From Scylla paramamosain (taxonomy: Eukaryota; Arthropoda; Malacostraca; Decapoda; Portunidae), in assembly GCF_035594125.1 (NCBI RefSeq), contig NC_087178.1:9909001-9973000 (forward strand): a stretch of DNA of 64,000 nucleotides. The letters are read 5' to 3'. Shown here piece after piece: positions 12,411-24,401 of this stretch; position 1 is the first letter of the stretch; each line of letters opens with the position of its first letter. Made by a program: the position numbers and the translations under genes. The notes beneath the pieces were generated by a model, which made no database searches, had not been told where the DNA came from, and saw only the letters and a program-made list of their open reading frames with translations.

Positions 12411-13008
12411 TTTTAGTGTTTAGACACTAAATCGATATAAAGCTTGGAAATCACTTGATTTGAACAACAAAACAACACTAAGGAAAACGTGTCTTTTAAG
12501 TGTTTTTAAGCTTATTACATACCAAAAACCTAAGCTGCATGCAAAAAAAAAAAAAAAAAAAAAAAATTGTCATCGAGAAACATAATAATATTACCAAAAA
12601 CTTGTAATTGGAGTGTATTTCTCATTGTTAAGTACACATGCAAAGCATGCGAAAGGAGACTAGTTTTCTAGAAAGGTGTCTTTTGAGTGTTTATCAGTGT
12701 TCTAGCTCCAAAACGATGAAAAGCATGGAAATCACACTGCAATGGAAAGCAAAACATCAACAAAAATGTCTCTTTTTAGTATTTTTGAGCAACTTAGGTA
12801 CCAGAACGCTAAAACGCATGGAAAACACTGTTGATGGAGAAACAGAATAGCATTACCAAAAAACAAGTTTTTTTTATTGTTTTTGAGGCTGTTACGTGAA
12901 AAACGTCAAAATACATTCCAAGTACCCTATTTGGTTAAATGGAACAAAAAATATTACGAGAGACGTTTTTTTTTTTTTACTTCTTATTTAACAAACCGCT
13001 AAAAGGCA
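12411..13008 (-). repeat. Family A monomers, short reversed block after the TTAGG tract
   Basis: Reverse complement of roughly 1805-2397. Shared marks are AAGCTTGGAAATCACTTGAT here against ATCAAGTGATTTCCAAGCTT near 2353, and AGTACCCTATTTGGTTAAAT here against the complementary sequence near 1880. A long A-run lies at 12546-12566. The block ends in CCGCTAAAAGGCATCC, where family B F-orientation sequence starts. Confidence 0.87.
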
Positions 13009-14150
13009 TCCATTTTCGCGTTTTTTGTAAGTAAAAAGCTCAAAAACTTTCAAAATATAATTTTTGGTAATCTTATTCTATTTCTACATATTAGTTGGTT
13101 TGCATCCGTTTTAGCGTTTTTCTACGTAAAACACGGAAAAGACGTGTTTTCAGTAATTTGGTTTTGGATTCTCATATAGAATGACTTCCTTATTATTTAT
13201 TATTTTGGTGAATAACATGCTGAACAACACTCAAAACACAGGTTTCTAGTAAAGTCGTATAATTTCCTCATATAGTTGCACTTTAAGGTTTGGTACAAAA
13301 CAGTCCGGAAAAAAAGCTAAAATTAACTTTTTTGATAATGTTCTTTTTTCACATAATTTCACTGAATTTTGCCAGAATTTTGACATCTCGGTACCTATGA
13401 AGAATACCCCCACCAAAAAAAATCCTATTTTTTTAATTTTTTTTTCTTTATAAAGATGTTTTAGTTTTTTGGTACTTATGGAACTTAAAAACACTCATAA
13501 TACACGTTTCTCGTAATGTCTATTCGTTTCCCAGACATAGGGTTCTTTGCATGTATTTTAGCGTTTTTAGAGATAACATGATCAAAAATATTCAAAATAC
13601 ATGTTTTTGGTAATGTTAATCTGTTTCTCTATAAAGGGTGTTTTGCATGCGTTTGAGCGATTTTGGTATATAAGGAGCTCAAAAACACTTAAAGGCAAGT
13701 TCTTGGTAAAAGTTAGTTTTATTCCCATGTAATATGATTGCCCTCCTTTTTAGTGCTTTATTGCCTAACACGCTCAAAAACACTCAAAAGACACTTTTCT
13801 CGTAATGTCATTTCTTTCCCACATAAAGATAGTTTCGCATGCAATTTGGGGTTCTGGTAACTAAGAATGTGAAAAATACTCAAAATACACCCATTTGGTA
13901 AGGTTGTTCTGTTTCTGAATTCAGAGTGTCATGAGTTTCAGCATTTTGGTATCTAAGAAACTAAGAAACATACACGAGTTTTTGCGTTTTTTGCCTTGTG
14001 GTTCTTGTGAAACTATAGAATACTCATTATACATTTTTCTCGTAACCTCCTTTTGTTTCCAAATAAAGAGTGGATTGCATGCATTTTCGCGTTTTTTGTA
14101 GGTAAGAAGCTCAAAAAGACTCAAAATATACCTTTTTGGTAATGTTATTC

Positions 14151-14165
14151 TATATATATATATAA
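14151..14165. repeat. (TA)n microsatellite
   Basis: A TA run of about seven units lies inside a partly duplicated family B monomer 7. Copy 2 has a similar run at 45313-45326 preceded by TATACTCG. Confidence 0.85.
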
Positions 14166-14642
14166 TGTCCTTTTGTTTCCCAATATAGAGAGATTTGCAT
14201 CCATTTTCGCTCAAAAACACAAAAAAATACCTATTTGGTAATATTATTCTATTTCATGATATTGGTTGATTTGCATTCTTTTTAGCGTTTTTCTACGTAA
14301 AACACTGAAAAGACACGTTTTCAGTAATTTTGTTTTGGATTCCCATACAGGGTGATTTCCATATTATTTATTGTTTTGGTGCCTAACATACTGAAAAAAA
14401 GGCAAAAGACAGGTTTCAGGTAAAGTCGTTTAATTTCCCAATATAGGTGGCTCTACGTACATGCACTTTAGGGTTTGGTACATAACGGTCTGAAAAAAAG
14501 CTAAAATTAACTTTTTTGATATTCTTTTTTCACATAATTTCCCTGAATTTTGCCAGAATTTTGGCATCTCGATAACTATGAAGATTAATAAAAAAAAAAA
14601 TAAAAAATAAAAAAATGCTATTTTTTCATTTATTTATTTTTT

Positions 14643-15208
14643 CTCTATATAGAGTGTTATTTGTGGGTTTAAGCTTTTTGGTACGTAAGGAACGTAAAAA
14701 CACTCATAATACTCGTTTCTCGTAATGTCCTTTTGTTTCCTAAAGATAAGATTCTTTACATGTATTTAAGCGTTTTTATAGGTAACATCATCAAAAACAC
14801 TCAAAATATACCTTTTTGGTAATGTTATTCTATTTCTTCATATTGGTTGGTTTCCATCCGTTTTAGCGTTTTTCTACGTAAAACACAGAAAAGACACGTT
14901 TTCAGTAATTTTGTTTTGGATTCCCATATAGAGTGACTTCTATGTTATTTATCGTTTTGATGCCTAACATGCTGAAAAACACTCAAAAGACAGGTTTCTT
15001 GTAAACTCGTTTAATTTCCCCATATAGGTGGCTTTGCATACACTTTAGGGTTTGGTACATAACAGTCCAAAAAAAAGCTAAAATTAACCTCTTTCATAAT
15101 ATTCTTTTTTCACGTAATTTTCCTGAATTTTGCCAGAATTTTGGCATCTCAGTGCCTATGAAGATCAATTAAAAAAATGCTATTTTTTATTTTTTTTTAC
15201 TTTTTTTT
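14643..15208 (+). repeat. Truncated family B unit lacking monomers 3-7
   Basis: The unit is only about 566 bp long. Monomer 2 runs through ATCAAAAACACTCAAAATAT and then continues with the end of monomer 7 (TATACCTTTTTGGTAATG) and monomer 8 (TTGGTTGGTTTCCATCCG). About 540 bp, close to half the unit, are missing. The join lies inside the shared CTCAAAATA word, as expected of unequal exchange between homologous monomers. The same truncation is present in copy 2 (45799-46366), so it predates the 31-kb duplication. Confidence 0.85.
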
Positions 15209-15959
15209 CTCTATAAAGAGTGTTATTTGTGGGTTTTAGCTTTTTCGTACTTAAGGAACTTATAAACACTCATAATACACATTCCCCGTAATGTCCTTTC
15301 ATTCCCAAACATAGGGTTCTTTGCATGTATTTAAGCATTTTTATTGGTAACAAGCTCAAAAACACTCAAAATACATGTTTTTGATAATGTTATTCTGTTT
15401 TTCCATAAAGGGTGTTTTGCATGGGTTTTAGCGTTTTGGTATGTAACGAGCTCAAAAAAACTTAAAGGCAAGTTCTTGGTAAAAGTTGGTTATATTCCCA
15501 TGTAATGCGATTGCCCTGCTTTTTATTGCTTAATTGTCTAACACGCTGAAAAACACTAAAAAGACACTTTTCTAGTAATTTCATTTTTTTTCCACAGTTT
15601 CGCATGTAATTTGGGATTGGACCACTAAGAATGTGAAAAAAAAAACACTCAAAATACACTCATTTCCTGAAATTGTTCTGTTTCTTAATTAAGAGTATTA
15701 TTCATGAGTTTCAGCATTTTGGTGTCTAAGAAACTTCTCCATATATACGAGTTTTGCGTTTTTTGCCTTATGGTTCTTGAAAACTATTAATACATTCATT
15801 ATACAATTTTCTTGTAATATCCTTTTCTTTCCCAATATAGACCGCTTTGCATTCATTTTTGCGTTTTTTTAGGTAACAAGCTCAAAAACACTCAACTTTT
15901 TTGTAATGTTATTCTATTTCTTCATATTGGTTGGTTTGCATCCGTTTTAGCGTTCTACG

Positions 15960-16015
15960 CTAAAACTGAAAAGACACGTTTTCAGTAATACTGTTGAAAT
16001 TGCTGAAAACACCCA
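15960..16015 (+). repeat. Fused monomer 8/9 variant
   Basis: TTTCAGTAATACTGTTGAAA joins the middle of monomer 8 to the GCTGAAAA of monomer 9, removing about 60 bp that include the usual GGATTCCCATATAGAGTGA. A second occurrence with nearly the same join is near 28365-28400. Both are repeated in copy 2 (near 47140 and 59480), so two non-adjacent units share one deletion. Confidence 0.8.
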
Positions 16016-17836
16016 AAGACACGTTTCTTGTAAAGTCGTGTAACTTACCCATATAGGTGGGTTTGCATGCACTTCGTACATAACTCCAGAAAAAGCTAAA
16101 ATTATTTATTTTTTGTTTTTTTTTTCACATAATTTCCCAGAAATTTCTCAGAATTTTGGCATCTCGTTATCTATGAAGATGAATAACAAAAAAAAAAAAA
16201 TCTATTTTTTTAATTATTTTTTTCTCTATAAAGAGTGTTATTTGTGGGTTTTAGATTTTTGGTACTTAAGGAACTTAAAAATACTCATAATACACGATTT
16301 TCGTAATGTCCTTTCGCTTCACAAACATTTCTTTGCATGTATTTAAGCGATTTTATAGGTAACATGATCAAAAACAATCAAAATACATGTTTTTAGTAAT
16401 GTTATTCTGTTTCTCCATAAAGGTTGTTTTGCATGCGTTTAGCGTTTTGGTATGTAACGAGTTAAAAAACACTTAGAGGCAAGTTCTTCGTAAAATTTGG
16501 TTTTATTCCAATGTAATGTGATTGTTCTGCTTTTTAGTGTTTTTTTGCATATAACGCTCAAAAACACTCAAAAGACACTTTTCTGGTAATGTCAATTTTT
16601 TACCACATAAAGCTAGTTTCGCATGTAATTTGGGATTTTCGTAACTAAGAATGTGAAAAACACTCAAAATACACACATTTGGTAAGGTAGTTTTTTTTTT
16701 TTTTCAATTAAAAGTGTTATTCATGAGTTTTAGCGTTTTGGTATGTAAGAAACTTCTCTATATATACACGAGTTTTTGCGTTTTTTGCCTTGTGGTTCTT
16801 GTGAAACTATAAAACACTCATTATACACGTTTCTCGTAATGTCCTTTTGCTTCCCAATATAGAGTGCTTTCCATCCTTTTGCGCGTTTTTTGTAGGTAAA
16901 AAGCTCAAAAACACTTTTTGGTGATGTTATTCTATTTCTTCATATTTGTTGGATTGCATCCGTTTTAGCGTTTTTCTACTTAAAACACTGAAAAGACACG
17001 TTTTCAGTAATTTTGTTTTGGATTCACATATAGACTGACTTCCATATTATTTACCGTTTTGGTGCCTAACATGCTGAAAAACACTGAAAAGACAGCTTTC
17101 TGGTAAAGTCGTTTAACTTCCTTATATAGGTGGCATGCACTTTAGAGTTTGGTACATAAAAATCCGAAAAAGAGCTATAATTAACTTTTTTGATAATGTT
17201 CTTTTTTCCACATAAATTCCCTGAATTTTGGCAGAATTTTGGCGTCTTGGTACCTATGAAAATCAATATAAGAAAAAAGACTATTTTTATTTTTATTTTT
17301 TTTTTCTCTATACAGAGTGTTATTTGTGGGTTTTAACGTTTTGGTACTTAAGGAACTTAAAAACGGTCCTAATACACGTTTCTTGTAATGTCCTTTCGTT
17401 TCCCAAACATTGGGTTCTTTGCATGTATTTAAGCGTTTTTTGTAGGTAACATGATCAAAATGATTCTCCATCTCCATAAATGATTTTTTGAATGCGTTTT
17501 AGCGTTTTGGTTTCTAAGGAGGTCAAAAACACTTCAAAGCAAGTTCTTGGTAAAAAGTTGGTTTTATTCCCATGTAATGTGATAGCCCTGTTTTTTTTGT
17601 GATTTATTGTCTAACACGCTCAAAAACACTCAAAAGACACTTATGGTAATGTTATTTTTTTTTCAACATAGTTTCGCGTTGTATTTGGGGTTTTGCTAAC
17701 TATGAATGTGAAAAACACTCAAAATACACGCATTTGGTAAGATTGTTCTGTTTCTCAATTAATATTGTTATTCAAGAGTTTCAGCATTTTGGTATCTAAA
17801 AAACTTCTTTATGTACACTAGTTTTTGCGTTTTTTG

Positions 17837-17862
17837 ACTTGTGGTTCTGGTGAACCACAAGT
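17837..17862. repeat. Perfect 11-bp inverted repeat with 4-base loop
   Basis: ACTTGTGGTTC, loop TGGT, GAACCACAAGT. It lies in the monomer 6 insert and arose where the usual insert (CCTTGTGGTTCTTGTGAAAC) changed and gained about 30 bp. Copy 2 keeps it intact at 48970-48995. A related insert without the full stem occurs near 24940 (GTGAACGAAAAGTTCTTTTG). No T-run follows directly, and nothing suggests a transcription terminator. Confidence 0.85.
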
Positions 17863-19508
17863 TCTTTTGCTCAAAAATAATTAGACACTCATTATACACG
17901 TTTTTCGTAATGTCCTTTTCTTTCCCAATAGGGAGTGCTTTGCATCCATTTTCGCGTTTTTTGTAGGTAACAAGCTCAAAAACACTCAAAATGTACCTTT
18001 TTGGTAATGTTATTTTATTTCTTCTTATTGGTTGGTTTGCATCCGTTTTAGCGTTTTTCTACGTAAAACACCGAAAAGACAAATTTTCAGTAATTTTATT
18101 TTAGATTCCCATATAGAGTGACTTGCATGTTATTTACGGTTATGGTGCCTAAAATGCTGAAAAACACTCATAAGACAGTTTTCTGGCAAAGACGTTTAAT
18201 TTCCCCATATAGGTGGCTTTGCATGCACTTTAGGGTTTCGTACATAACAGTACGAAAAAAAAACCTAAATTAAATTTTTTTTGATAATTAACTCATAATT
18301 TAATGAATTTTGCCCAAATTTTGGCATCTAGATACCTGTGAAGATGTAAAAGAAAGAAAAAAATATCGTATTTTTTTATTTATTTATTTTTTCTCAATAA
18401 AGAGTGTTATTTGTGGCTTTTAGCTTTTTGGTAAATAATGATCTTAAAAACACTCGTAATACACGTTTCTCGCAATGTCCTTTCATTTCCCAAAAATAGG
18501 GTTCTTTGCATGTATTTAAGCGTTTTTATTGGTAACATGATCAAAAACACTCAAAATATATGTTTTTTGGTAATGCTATTCTCTTTCTCCATAAAACTGT
18601 GTTTTGCATGCGTTTTAGCGTTTTGGTATCTAAGGAGCTCAAAACACTTAAAGGCAAGTTCTTGGTAAAAATTTATTTTATTGCCATGTAAAGTGATTCC
18701 CCTGCTTTTTAGTGCTTTATTGCCTATCACGCTGAAAAACACTTAAAAGACACTTTTCTGGTAATGTCATATTTTTTCCACATAAAGCTGGTTGGGCATG
18801 CAATTTGGGATTTTGGTAACTAAGAATGTGAAAAGCAGTCAAAATACACGCATTTAGTAAAGTTGTTCTGTTTCTCAATTAAGAGTGTTATTCATGAGTT
18901 TCAGCATTTTGGTATATAGAAAACTTCTCCATATACACGAGTTTTTGCGTTTTTTGCCTTGTGGTTCTTTTAAATTATAAAACATTCATTATACACTTTT
19001 CTCGCAATGTCCTTTGTTTCCCAATATAGAGTGCTTTGTATCAATTTTCGCGTTTTTTTGTAGGTAACAAGCTCAAAAACACTCAAAATATACCTTTTTG
19101 GTAATGTTTTTCTACTTCTTGATATTGATTGGTTTGCAGCCGTTTTAGCGTTTTTCTACGTAAAACAATGAGAAGACACGTTTTCAGTAATTTTGTTTTG
19201 GTTTGCCATATAGAGTGAGTTCCTTATTATTTATCGTTTTGGTGCCTAACATGCTGAAAAACACTCAATACACAGAATTCTGGTAAGGTCCTTTAATTTC
19301 CTCATATAGGAGGCTTTGCATGGACTTTGGTGTTTCGTACATAACAGTCCGAAAAAAAGCTAATATCAACTTTTTTTGATAATATTCTCTCATCATATAA
19401 TTGCCCTAATTTTTCCCAGAATTTTGGCATCTCGTTACCTATGAAGTTGAATAACAAAAAAAAGAAAAGAAAATCCTTTTCTTTATTTATTTTTTTATTT
19501 TTTATTTT

Positions 19509-20393
19509 TTCTACATAACGAGTGTTATTTTGGTTATGGGTTTTAGCTTTTTAGTAGTCAAGGAACTTAAAAACACTCATAATTCACGTTTCTCGTAATG
19601 TCCTTGTTTCCCAAACATAAGGTTCTTTGCATGTATTTAAGCGTTTTTATAGATAAGATTATCAAAAACACTCAAAATACATGTTTTCGGTAATGTTATT
19701 CTGTTTCTCCATAAAGTTTGTTTTCCATGCGTTTTAGCGGTTTGGTATGTAAAGAGCTCAAAAATACATATTGGCAAAATCTTGGTAAAAGTTGGATTTA
19801 TTCCCATGTAATGTGATTGCCCTGCTTTTTAGTACTTCATTGCCTAACACGCTAAAAAAAACAATTAAAAGACACTTCTGTTAATGTCAATTTTTTCCCT
19901 CATAAAGCTAGTTTCGCATGCTATTTTGGGTATTGCTAACTAGGAATATGAAAAACACTCAAAATACAGGCATTTGCTTAGGTTGTTCTGTTTCTCAATT
20001 AAGATTGTTATTCATGAGTTTCAGCATTTTGATATCTAAGAAACTTCTTTATATACACGAGTTTTTGCGTTTTTCTACGTAAAACACTAAGAAGATACAT
20101 TTTCAGTAATTTTGTTTTGGATTCCCATATAGAGTGAGTTCCTTATTATTTATCGTTTTGGTGCCTAACATGCTGAAAAACACTCAAAAGACAGATATCT
20201 GTTAAGTTCGTTTAATTTCCTCATATAGGAGGTTTTCCATGCACTTTAGGGTTTGGTACATAACAGTCCGAAAAAAAAGCTAAAATTAACTTTTTTGATA
20301 ATATTATTTTGTTCATATAATTTTCCTGAATTTTCCCAGAATTTTGGCATCTCGGTACATATGAAGATGGAAAAAAAAATCCTATTTTTTTTT
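19509..20393 (+). repeat. Truncated family B unit lacking most of monomers 6-7
   Basis: The insert of monomer 6 reads CACGAGTTTTTGCG and then jumps to TTTTTCTACG of monomer 8. The words GCGTTTTTTG and GCGTTTTTCT share GCGTTTTT, so the deletion of roughly 230 bp looks like a microhomology or replication-slip event. Copy 2 has the same join near 51209, so it is older than the duplication. Confidence 0.85.
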
Positions 20394-22849
20394 TCTAAAT
20401 AAAGAGTGCTATTTGTGGGTTTCAGCTTTTTGGTACTTAAGGAACTTAAAAAAAAACACTCATAATACACGTTTCTCATAATGTCCTTTTGTTTCCCAAA
20501 CATAATGTTCTTTCCATGTATTTAAGCTTTTTTATAGATAATATGATAAAAAACACCCAAACTACATGTTTTTGGAAATGTTATTCTGTTTCTCCATAAA
20601 GGTTGTTTTGCATGCATTTTAGTGGTTTGGTATATAAGGAGCTCAAAAACATTTAAAGGCAAGTTCTTGGTAAAAATTGGGTTTATTCCAATGAAAAGTG
20701 ATTGCCCTTGTTTTTAGTGCTTTATTGCCTATCACGCTCAAAAACACTCAAAAGACATTTTTCTGGAAATGTTATATTTTCCCACTTAAATCTGGTTGTG
20801 CATGAAATTTGGGTTTTTGGTAACTAAGAATATGAAAAACACTCAAAATAAACGAATTTGGTAAGGTTGTTCTGTTTCTCAATTAAGTGTGTTATTCATG
20901 AGTTTCAGCATTTTGGTATCTAGGAAACTTCTCCATATACACGAGTTTTTGCGTTTTTTGCCTTGTTGTTCTTTTGAACTATAATACACTCATTATACAC
21001 TTTTCTCGCAATGTCCCTTTGTATCCCAATGTAGAGTGCTTTGTATCAATTTTAGCGTTTTTTTTTGTAGGTAACAAGCTCAAAAACACTCAAAATATAC
21101 CTTTTTGGTAATGTTTTTTCTATTTCTTGATATTGGTTGGTTTGCACCCATTTTAGCGTTTTTCTACGTAAAACACTGGAAAGACACGTTTTCAATGATT
21201 TTGTTTTGGATTCCCATATAAAGTGAGTTCCTTATTATTTATCATTTTGGTGCCTAACATGCTGAAAAACACTCAAAAGACAGATTTCTGGTAAGGTCGT
21301 TTAATTTCCTTATATAAAAGGCCTTGCATGCAGTTTAGGGTTTGGTACATAACAGTCAGAAAAAAAAAGCTAAAATCAACTTTTTTGATAATATTCTCTT
21401 ATCATATAATTGTCTTGAATTTTCCCAGAATTTTGGCATTTCGGTACCTATGAAGATGAATAACAAAAAAAATTTTTATTTTTATTTTTATATTTATTTA
21501 TTTATTTTTCCTAAATAAAGAGTGGGTTTTAGGTTTTTGGTACTTAACAAACTTAAAAACACCCATAATATACGTTTCTCGTAATGTCCTTTTGTTTCCC
21601 AAACATAAGGTTCTTTTCATGTATTTAAGCGTTTTTATAGATAACATGATCAGAAACACTGAAAATACATGTTTTTGGTAATTTCATTCTGTTTCTCCAT
21701 AAAGTTTGTTTTGCATGCGTTTTAGCGGTTTAGTATATAAGGAGCTCAAAAACACTTAAAGGCAAGTTCTTGTTAAAAATTGGTTTTATTCAAATGTAAT
21801 GTGACTGCCCTGCTTTTTAGTGCTTTATTGGCTATCATGCTCAAAAACACTCATAAGACATTTTTCTGGTAATGTCATTTTTTTTTCACATAAAGCTGGT
21901 TTTGCATGCAATTTGGGGTTTTGGTAACAAAAAATGTAAAAAGCTCTCAAAATACACGCATTTAGTAAGGTTGTTCTGTTTCTCAATTAGGAATGTTATT
22001 CATGAGTTTGGCATTTTCGTATCTAGGAAACTTCTCCATATCCACATCTTTTTGCGTTTTTTGCCTTTTTGTTCTTTTGAACTATAAAACACTCATTATA
22101 CACTTTTCTTGCAATGTCCTTTTTATTTCCTAATATAGAGTGCTTTGCATCAATTTTCGCGTTTTTTGTAGGTAACAAGCTCAAAAACACTCAAAATATA
22201 CATTTTTGGTAATGTTTTTCTATTTTTTTATATTGGTTGGTTTCCATCCGTTTTAGTGTTTTTCTACGTAAATCACTGAGAAGACACGTTTTCAGTATTT
22301 TTGTTTTGGATTCCCATATAAAGTGAGTTACTTATTTATTTATCGTTTTGGTGCCTAAAATTCTGAAAAACACTCAAAAGACAGACTTCTTTTAAGGTCG
22401 TTTAATTTCCTCATATAGGAGGCTTTGTATGCACTTTAGGGTTTGGTAGATAACAGTTCGAAAAAAAAAGCTGATATTAAATTTTTTGATAATATTCTTT
22501 TATCACATAATTGCCCTGAATTTTCCCAGAATTTTGGCATGTCGGTACCTATGAATATGAATTACAAAAAAAAAAAAAATCCTATTTATTTAATTTTTTT
22601 TTTATTTTATTTTCTAAATAAAGAGTGTTATTTGTGGGTTTTACCTTTTTGCTACTTAAGGAACTTAAAAAACACTCATAATACACGTTTCTCGTAATGT
22701 CCTTTTGGTTCCCAAACATAATGTTCTTTGCATGTACTTTAGCGTTTTTATAGATAACATGATCAAAAACACTCAAAATACATGTTTTTGGTAGTGTTAA
22801 TCTGTTTTTCCATAAAGTTTGTTTTGCATGCGTTTTAGCGGTTTGGTAT

Positions 22850-22930
22850 GTAAGGAGCTCAAAAACACATATTGGCAAAATCTTTTAGCGGTTTGGTATA
22901 TAAGGGGTTAATAAACACTTAAAGGCAAAT
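22850..22930 (+). repeat. Half-monomer duplication inside monomer 3
   Basis: TTTTAGCGGTTTGGTATGTA is followed about 50 bp later by a second TTTTAGCGGTTTGGTATATA, giving a partial tandem copy and a unit of 1164 bp. The same structure is present in copy 2 near 53973-54050. Confidence 0.8.
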
Positions 22931-24135
22931 TCTTCGTAAAAGTTGGTTTTATTCCCATGTAATGTGATCGTTCTGCTTTTTAGTGCTTTGTTGCATATCA
23001 CGCTGAAAAACACTCAAAAGACACTTTTCTGGTAATGTCATTTTTTTTTCCCAAATGATGGTAGTTTCGCATGTAATTTGGCATTTTCGTAACTAAGAAT
23101 GTGAAAAATACTCAAAATACACAATTTGGTAAGGTAGTTCTGTTTATCTAAAAAAAAAAAGTGTTATTCATGCATTTATTCATTTTGGTATTTAAGAAAT
23201 TTCTCTATATACACGAGTTTTTGCATTTATTGCCTTGTCATTCTTTTAAAACTATAAAACACTCATTATACACGTTTCTCCTAATGTCCTTTTGTTTCCT
23301 AATATAGAGTGCTTTACATACATTTTTGCATTTTTTGTAGGTAACAAGCTCAAAAACATTCAAAATATATCTTTTTGGTAATGTTATTCTATTTCTTCAT
23401 ATAGGATGGTTTGTATCCGCTTTAGCGTTTTTCTACGTAAAACACTGAAAAGACACGTTTTCAGTAATTTTCTTTTCGATTCACATATTGACTGACTTCC
23501 ATATTATTTATCGTTTTGGTGCCTAACATGCTGAAAAACACTGAAAAGACAGGTTTCTGGTAAAGTCCTTTAACTTCCTTATATAGGTGGCTTTGTATGC
23601 ACTTTAGGGTTTGGTACATAACAATCCGAAAAAAAAAAGCTATAATTAACTTCTATAATAATATTCTTTTTTCCACATAAATTCCGTGAATTTTGGCAGA
23701 ATATTAGCATCTCGGTACCTATGAAAATGAATAACCAAAAAAAAAAATCCCACTTTTTTTTTATATATTTATTTTTTCTAAAGAGTGTTATTTGTGGGTT
23801 TTAGCTTTTTGGTACTGAAGGAACTTAAAAATCACTCATAATACACGTTTCTCGTAATGTTCTTTCGTTTCCCAAACATAAGGTTCTTTGTATGTGTTTA
23901 AGCGTTTTTATACATAACACGATAAAAAAAACACTCAAAATACATGTATTTGGTAATGTTATTCTGTTTCTCCATAAAATGTATTTTGCATGCGTTTTTA
24001 ACGTTTTGGTATGTAACGAGCTCAAAAACACTTAAAGGCAAGTTCTTGGTATAATTTGGTTTTATTCCCATGTAATGTGATTGCATTGGCTTTTAGGGCT
24101 TTATTGCGTAACATGCTCACAAACACTGAAAAGAC

Positions 24136-24401
24136 ATGCAAAGCCTCCCATATGAGGAAATTAAAGACCTTACAAGAAATATGTCTTCTGAGTGTTTTTC
24201 AGCATATTAGGCACCAAAACGATAAATAATAAGGAACTCACTCTAAGTGGGAATCCAAAAGAAAATTACTCAAAACGTTTCTTCTCAGTGTTTTACGTAG
24301 AAAAACGCTAAAAATGATACAAACTAACCAATATCAAGAAGCAGAAAAACATTACCAAAAATGTATATATTAAGTGTTTGTGTGCTTGTTTCCTACAAAA
24401 A
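24136..24401 (-). repeat. Short inverted family B segment, copy 1
   Basis: About 266 bp of monomers 10 (part), 9, 8 and 7 (part) in reverse, inserted in an F array. The F-to-R join lies in GAAAAGACATGCAAAG, passing from F monomer 4 to reversed monomer 10. The R-to-F return lies in CCTACAAAAAACGTTTTGG, which enters F monomer 1. Monomers 8-10 in F orientation at about 23400-23650 could pair with it across a loop of roughly 0.5 kb. Confidence 0.87.

Larger units (their letters stand above)
13009..24135 (+). repeat. Family B higher-order repeat array, forward, copy 1
   Basis: The 11-monomer unit recurs with starts (beginning of monomer 1, near TAAAGAGTGTTATTTGTGGG) at about 13446, 14643, 15209, 16223, 17305, 18392, 19509, 20394, 21509, 22613 and 23777. 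Most intervals are 1.01-1.20 kb. Two are short (566 and 885 bp) through loss of internal monomers. Each unit carries the insert GCGTTTTTTGCCTTGTGG in monomer 6 and the phrase TTTTGGCATCTCGGTACC before an A-tract/T-tract in monomer 11. Units are far more alike than adjacent monomers, implying amplification of the 11-mer as a block. Confidence 0.92.
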
